Positions 30,240-34,195 of a stretch of DNA of 34,195 bases are shown here, one piece after another. This DNA comes from an uncultured Saprospiraceae bacterium (GTDB taxonomy: Bacteria; Bacteroidota; Bacteroidia; Chitinophagales; Saprospiraceae). The stretch is taken from positions 1 to 34,195 of the forward strand of contig CALIZI010000166.1 of the NCBI GenBank assembly GCA_938028705.1. The letters are read 5' to 3'. Both the position numbers and the translations under genes were made by a program. Within the stretch, counting starts at the first letter, position 1. Every line of letters starts with the position of its first letter. The notes under the pieces are model-generated. The model was not told the DNA's origin, did not search any database, and worked only from the letters and a program-made list of their open reading frames with translations.

Positions 30240-32795
30240 ATGAAATCGTACCTCACCTATTGTATAGATGACCAAAAAATCGCACTCGATATAGAGGGTA
30301 ATCTGTCAGGTATCGGCGCAACATTCACACATGATACCCGCAATGAAGATGAGCAAAATCGCATCAAACGACAAATGCGTTTGGGGCAAGACCCTGTGTT
30401 TCTTCTGGTTAGTGAAGGCTTCCTGCAATCGCAGCAGTGTATGCGTGGCGCACTCGCATTCGTTACGGATATGGGTATTACGCGTAATATTCATCCGATC
30501 ATTTTGGATGTAAAAGGTGATACGCAGCAGTACGCCGAATATTGGCAAAATAAATACCAAACCCTACGCGACCAAAAAGACAATATCGCTCAACAAGACG
30601 AGGAAGCCTATAATTGGGAAGTGATGATTGTACGCCGGATTGCCAATGAAGTCATCCCCTTCATTGAAGAAGTCAAAAAACGTCAGCCGCTTAATTATGT
30701 ACAATTTAAAGCCCGAAATTATAAAGCCTTTTTTGAAGCACATGAACTGGTTGACGAGGAGATTTATCAAAATTATAAAGTTGGCGATAATGAGGATAAC
30801 ATACTTGTCGAAGAAGAAAAAAGCAGCTTGATTCCACCTGTCATTCCTGCCATACTTCCTACCAAAAATACAGCAACAAATACTAGCGGAATTATTGAAA
30901 AAGAAGTACCTGAAAAAGTAGAACAATCCAATAATATTATCGAAAATACAGAAGATATTATAACAGAAGATGAACTCAAACACGAACTATATGATGAACC
31001 CGAAATTGAAGTGGAACACTCCGAATTGGCTACGATATTAGACCCCGAAAGTATCATCACAGAAGATGAATTAAAAACAGAAATACCCGAACCCGAAATG
31101 ACACATACCCATACACATTCTGAGCATTTAATCGAAAATAAAACCACCGAAGAAGCCGAAGTAGAAGCGGGTACATTTTCTACCAAAACAAACAGATATA
31201 TAGAAAAAATAAATTCAGACAATCAGGAAATTATCTGGGAAGATGCATACACCGCAGCCGACGCAGGTGACTACGATGTAGCACGAATACACTACGAAAC
31301 ACTGCTCGAAAAAACGCCTGACCATGCCGAAGGACATTATCGTTACGGGCTGTTGTTGCTCAATCATTTTGATGAAAAAGAAGCCGCTATTGAGCATTTT
31401 CAAATGACCGTAGAGCAAAAAAACAAACACACCCAAGCATGGCTTCAACTGGCACAAATCTCTGAACAACAAGAAGATTATTTATTAACAAAAAGTTATT
31501 ATGAAAAAATAATCAGTTACGAAACCGATAATGCAGAAGCCCATTATCGGCTTGGTAATATCACTTCCCGCTACTTCGATGACCAAATCGAAAACGCCGC
31601 CAACTACTACCGCCAAGCCATAGCACTCGACCCCGCCCACACCGATGCCCGCTACGAATATGCCCTCCTGTTGAGCGAACATTTTAATGCCTACAAAGAA
31701 GCCCAAGAACAACTCAAAGCCGTCATTGCAGGCGACCCCGAACACCCTTTTGCCCATTACGATTTGGCAAAACTGTACAAAACAGCAGGCAAAAAACGCA
31801 AGGCATACAAGAGCTACAAAAAAGCCGTAAAAGGCAATAAAATGTTCAAAACCAAGAAAAATAAAAAGCTGTTTAAAAAGCCCAAAAAGAAGAAAAAAAG
31901 GAAGTGTAAATACAAGAAAAAAGACAGTAAAAAAACATACGAGGTGCTGATGGAATCTCTCCAAAAAGACCCTGCCACCGATACCTCCGCAAGTTCGATT
32001 TCGTCTGACAACATCCCACACTACACCGTCCTCATTACCGGTGCAACTGCCGGAATCGGTGAAGCCACTGCACGATTATTTGCCAAAAACGGACACCACG
32101 TCATCATCACCGGCAGACGCGAAGAACGCTTAGAAACTCTGAAAAACACCCTGCAAACAGACTACAATATCCGCGTCAAAACCCTGCCCTTTGATGTGCG
32201 CGATGCCAAAGCCGTAGAACAAGCCGTCAACCTCCTGCCCGATGACTGGCAAAACGTGGACATCCTCATCAATAATGCCGGACTTGCCAAAGGATTCAGC
32301 CCCATACACGAAGGAGATTTGCAGGATTGGGAGACCATGATTGATACCAACATTAAAGGTTTACTATATATGACACGCGCCGTATCGCCGGGAATGGTGG
32401 CACGCGGCAAAGGGCATATCATCAACATCAGTTCAAGTGCCGGAAAAGAAGTTTACCCGAACGGTAACGTCTATTGTGGCACCAAACACGCCGTCGAAGC
32501 CCTCACGCAAGGTATGAGAATGGACTTGGTCAAACATGGCATTCGCGTCAGTTCCGTATCGCCCGGACATGTGCTGACCGAGTTTGCCGATGTCCGTTAC
32601 AGTGGCGACCAACAACGCATCAATAAAGCCTACGAAAACTTCGACCCGCTCTCGCCCGAAGACATCGCCGACACCATATACTACATCGCCACTCGCCCCG
32701 ACCACGTCAATATTCAAGATATTTTTATATTTTCAAAACAACAAGCCTCCAATTTGGTCGTTGATAGAAGTGGGAAGAGGTCAAGTAATGAGTAG
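30240..32795 (+). CDS. TIR-like / TPR / short-chain dehydrogenase fusion
   Basis: An 851-residue cytosolic protein with three parts. Residues 1-150 resemble a TIR domain: strand YLTYCID, the DPVFLLVSEGFLQSQQCMRGAL segment (51-72) and IHPIILDV (84-91). The position after S-x-x-C where TIR NADases carry glutamate is G70. Residues 190-330 are an acidic linker with IITEDELK at 240 and again at 272, then HTHTHSEH. Residues 335-540 hold about six TPR helix pairs (YDVARIHYETLLEKTPDHAEGH and others), followed by a lysine-rich stretch (532-567). Residues 594-830 form a classical SDR: cofactor motif TGATAGIG (600-607), NNAG (678-681), catalytic S732, Y745, K749 and a TGRREERL turn that suggests NADP. 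ATG 30240 is preferred over a TTG at 30153. A TACATTTA promoter-like element lies at 30196. The frame is open throughout. Confidence 0.85.
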   Translation: MKSYLTYCIDDQKIALDIEGNLSGIGATFTHDTRNEDEQNRIKRQMRLGQDPVFLLVSEGFLQSQQCMRGALAFVTDMGITRNIHPIILDVKGDTQQYAEYWQNKYQTLRDQKDNIAQQDEEAYNWEVMIVRRIANEVIPFIEEVKKRQPLNYVQFKARNYKAFFEAHELVDEEIYQNYKVGDNEDNILVEEEKSSLIPPVIPAILPTKNTATNTSGIIEKEVPEKVEQSNNIIENTEDIITEDELKHELYDEPEIEVEHSELATILDPESIITEDELKTEIPEPEMTHTHTHSEHLIENKTTEEAEVEAGTFSTKTNRYIEKINSDNQEIIWEDAYTAADAGDYDVARIHYETLLEKTPDHAEGHYRYGLLLLNHFDEKEAAIEHFQMTVEQKNKHTQAWLQLAQISEQQEDYLLTKSYYEKIISYETDNAEAHYRLGNITSRYFDDQIENAANYYRQAIALDPAHTDARYEYALLLSEHFNAYKEAQEQLKAVIAGDPEHPFAHYDLAKLYKTAGKKRKAYKSYKKAVKGNKMFKTKKNKKLFKKPKKKKKRKCKYKKKDSKKTYEVLMESLQKDPATDTSASSISSDNIPHYTVLITGATAGIGEATARLFAKNGHHVIITGRREERLETLKNTLQTDYNIRVKTLPFDVRDAKAVEQAVNLLPDDWQNVDILINNAGLAKGFSPIHEGDLQDWETMIDTNIKGLLYMTRAVSPGMVARGKGHIINISSSAGKEVYPNGNVYCGTKHAVEALTQGMRMDLVKHGIRVSSVSPGHVLTEFADVRYSGDQQRINKAYENFDPLSPEDIADTIYYIATRPDHVNIQDIFIFSKQQASNLVVDRSGKRSSNE

Positions 32796-32850
32796 CGAGT
32801 TTTCGAGTTACGAGTGTCGATAGTAAATGGTAAAAATACTTTATATATAA

Positions 32851-32885
32851 AAACGCATCTATAAGTGAATCTTATAGATGCGTTT
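32851..32885. terminator. Bidirectional terminator between convergent genes
   Basis: A perfect 15-bp stem AAACGCATCTATAAG (32851-32865) with 32871-32885, loop TGAAT, flanked by A and T runs on both sides. It lies between the stop of the fusion gene (32795) and that of the convergent lipoprotein gene (32908), as expected for a shared terminator. Confidence 0.85.
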
Positions 32886-32907
32886 AAAATCTCTCAAAAA
32901 GGAAAAT

Positions 32908-33636
32908 TTATCTGTTAGTCAACTGTGGTAATTTCTCCCTTGCGTAAGCACAAGCCTGAGAGCGTCTCTCCATAGCTTTACCCCACAATAAATACTTTTT
33001 CTTTTCATTTCCTGTTGATTCCTGATATGCCTTCATAAGTCTGGGTGTTTTATCTTTGACTGTCGCTATATCATTATCATAAACTTTAGTTATGTAGTCA
33101 AATAATATTCGTTTTTCATCTAACTCTATAACTGGAGATGCAAACAAATAAGTATCCACCAAAACATCAAGGTCAATAGCTTCTGTCTCAACTAAAATAC
33201 GGAGTAAATCTAAAGCATGTTGATGATTCGTTACACTTTCTGTTACAAGAATATATCGCCTTAAATATCTTAAAGAAACAAGTTGTACAGTGGCAGTATA
33301 TTGACCATCTTTATTACGGATAAGCAAATCCTTGATTTTGGTTTTGGCATCTATAAAAGTCTCGGCTAAATGTACTTTGTCTCTACTTGAAGCTGTACTT
33401 CTGAGTGACCATTCAGCATCACTTGGTCTGGCATTTCTGGGGGTTCCATCCTCATCAGGTGGAATGAGGAAATCTTCCTTAAAATCCAGTTGATACATAG
33501 CTTCAAACATAGATGTCGGATTTTGCTGTAGAGTAATAGCCGTATTAGTCTGTTCTATGGCTTTTTGTGTTTCTTTTTGACAGGATATGAATACGGTAAA
33601 AATTAATATAGTTAAGGAAAATTTATTAATCATCAT
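32908..33636 (-). CDS. Putative lipoprotein of unknown function
   Basis: A 242-residue exported protein. The N-terminus MMINKFSLTILIFTVFISCQ is a lipoprotein signal with the cysteine at residue 19. The mature part is mostly helical and charged, with PDEDGTPRNARPSDAEWSL near residue 60 and a regular helical region (LRYLRRYILVTESVTNHQHALDLLRILVE) that could be a superhelical repeat, ending CAYAREKLPQLTNR. I do not recognise a family. It shares a terminator with the convergent fusion gene and lies 51 bases downstream of another small exported protein, so the two may be co-transcribed. Confidence 0.8.
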   Translation of the reverse strand: MMINKFSLTILIFTVFISCQKETQKAIEQTNTAITLQQNPTSMFEAMYQLDFKEDFLIPPDEDGTPRNARPSDAEWSLRSTASSRDKVHLAETFIDAKTKIKDLLIRNKDGQYTATVQLVSLRYLRRYILVTESVTNHQHALDLLRILVETEAIDLDVLVDTYLFASPVIELDEKRILFDYITKVYDNDIATVKDKTPRLMKAYQESTGNEKKKYLLWGKAMERRSQACAYAREKLPQLTNR

Positions 33637-33687
33637 AATTATTTTTTTAATTTTTGATATAAAAAACTGAAATTACATTTAGGAATA

Positions 33688-34062
33688 TTAAGGACAATCA
33701 ATAGTTAATATTGCTTCCTCTTCATCCCATTCCCAAGTGCATGATTCAGTATCATCTCCTCCTTGTGCTCCTGAAAACGGATCGTCACAACAATCCCAAA
33801 AACCACTATTAAAATCATACCACCCATCCGAACCGGGCTCAGATTCACTCCAAAATTCATCATCATAAAAAGTTACATTTCCTTCACTATCTGTAAAGGT
33901 CATTACCCAATCATTTGAAAGACAATCACCGTCAGGATCATTAAAATCAGCGGTAACAGTTCCTGTTGAATCAAAGGGTTCATTAGATTCACACGAATTA
34001 TCATAAGGGGTCTGAGAAGAAAAGATAATAAAAACTGTGAAAATAAACAAGATTTGTATCAT
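33688..34062 (-). CDS. Small acidic secreted protein, lipocalin-like pattern
   Basis: A 124-residue exported protein. Residues 1-16 are a short hydrophobic signal (MIQILFIFTVFIIFSS), and the mature protein is very acidic with six cysteines, including a CC pair. The order of strands (TADFNDPDGDCLSNDWVMTF, TDSEGNVTFYDDE, then SCTWEWDEEEAILTIDC) recalls Bacteroidota lipocalin-like lipoproteins, in which a Cys-x-x-Asp-Asp turn precedes the barrel; here the match is loose. No enzymatic motif. The start ATG at 34062 is clear; the 133 bases upstream to the window end hold nothing I can name. Function unknown. Confidence 0.7.
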   Translation of the reverse strand: MIQILFIFTVFIIFSSQTPYDNSCESNEPFDSTGTVTADFNDPDGDCLSNDWVMTFTDSEGNVTFYDDEFWSESEPGSDGWYDFNSGFWDCCDDPFSGAQGGDDTESCTWEWDEEEAILTIDCP

Positions 34063-34195
34063 GTAAATAGCACAAGGTAATAAAAAGAAAAAAATATTCG
34101 GTGAATAGTTAAATATTGGGAAAAAATATTTATTTTTTGGGGTAAACTAACGATACAACTTGAATATCCACAAATACATATCAAAATTAAAGGAC

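Noticed and set aside
31855-31950. Runs of A in the lysine-rich hinge of the fusion protein as a programmed frameshift site.
   Set aside because: The runs are not in the classical slippery frame (X XXY YYZ), and the zero frame continues into an intact SDR, so no frameshift is needed. A sequencing error in these runs remains the only caveat.

Overview
The window looks like chromosomal DNA of a gliding or T9SS-bearing Bacteroidota, most plausibly from the Saprospiraceae/Chitinophagales side. The evidence is a complete GldK-GldL-GldM-GldN motor set with a PorP/SprF protein, a 2,712-residue adhesin with SprB-type repeats and a T9SS type B C-terminal signal, TAnnTTTG-like promoter elements, few Shine-Dalgarno sequences, and an AT-rich background. 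I see no tRNA, rRNA, CRISPR array, prophage or intact transposase.

Layout. 0.2-1.1 kb: a CaCA-family Ca2+/Na+ antiporter (minus). 1.4-7.5 kb: porP/sprF-gldK-gldL-gldM-gldN (all minus), in the same order as the porPKLMN cluster of Porphyromonas; gldK has its own leader and candidate promoter. 7.7-9.8 kb: a DUF255/YyaL thioredoxin-fold protein (minus). 9.8-11.7 kb: an accessory island (plus) with a REP-like palindrome, a decayed antitoxin start, a small unknown protein overlapping an MNT-type nucleotidyltransferase, and an antitoxin/PIN-toxin pair. 11.7-16.3 kb: a leuA-leuC-leuD-leuB operon (minus). 16.6-18.2 kb: an unrecognised helical 517-residue protein (plus). 18.2-19.0 kb: a gene-free stretch full of palindromes. 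19.0-27.2 kb: the giant adhesin (minus), then a small secreted coiled-coil protein and a polytopic membrane protein. 28.8-32.8 kb: a TlpA-like lipoprotein and a TIR-like/TPR/short-chain-dehydrogenase fusion (plus). 32.9-34.1 kb: two small exported proteins (minus).

How the parts relate. GldL/GldM form the proton-driven inner-membrane motor and GldK/GldN the periplasmic ring of the type IX secretion and gliding machine. PorP/SprF proteins assist export or anchoring of type B substrates, and the giant adhesin carries the sorting domain of such a substrate. The leu genes supply the three steps from 2-ketoisovalerate to 2-ketoisocaproate.

The most unusual items are: the TIR-like/TPR/SDR single-chain fusion, whose TIR lacks the usual catalytic glutamate; a different long inverted repeat in every intercistronic spacer of both the gld and leu operons; the 68-bp duplication carrying the start of an antitoxin gene into a neighbouring nucleotidyltransferase module; the cysteine-rich insertion near the N-terminus of the giant adhesin; and the palindrome cluster at 18.3-19.0 kb. 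Where several in-frame starts exist I preferred ATG with signal-peptide or promoter support, so several starts lie inside the longest open frame.
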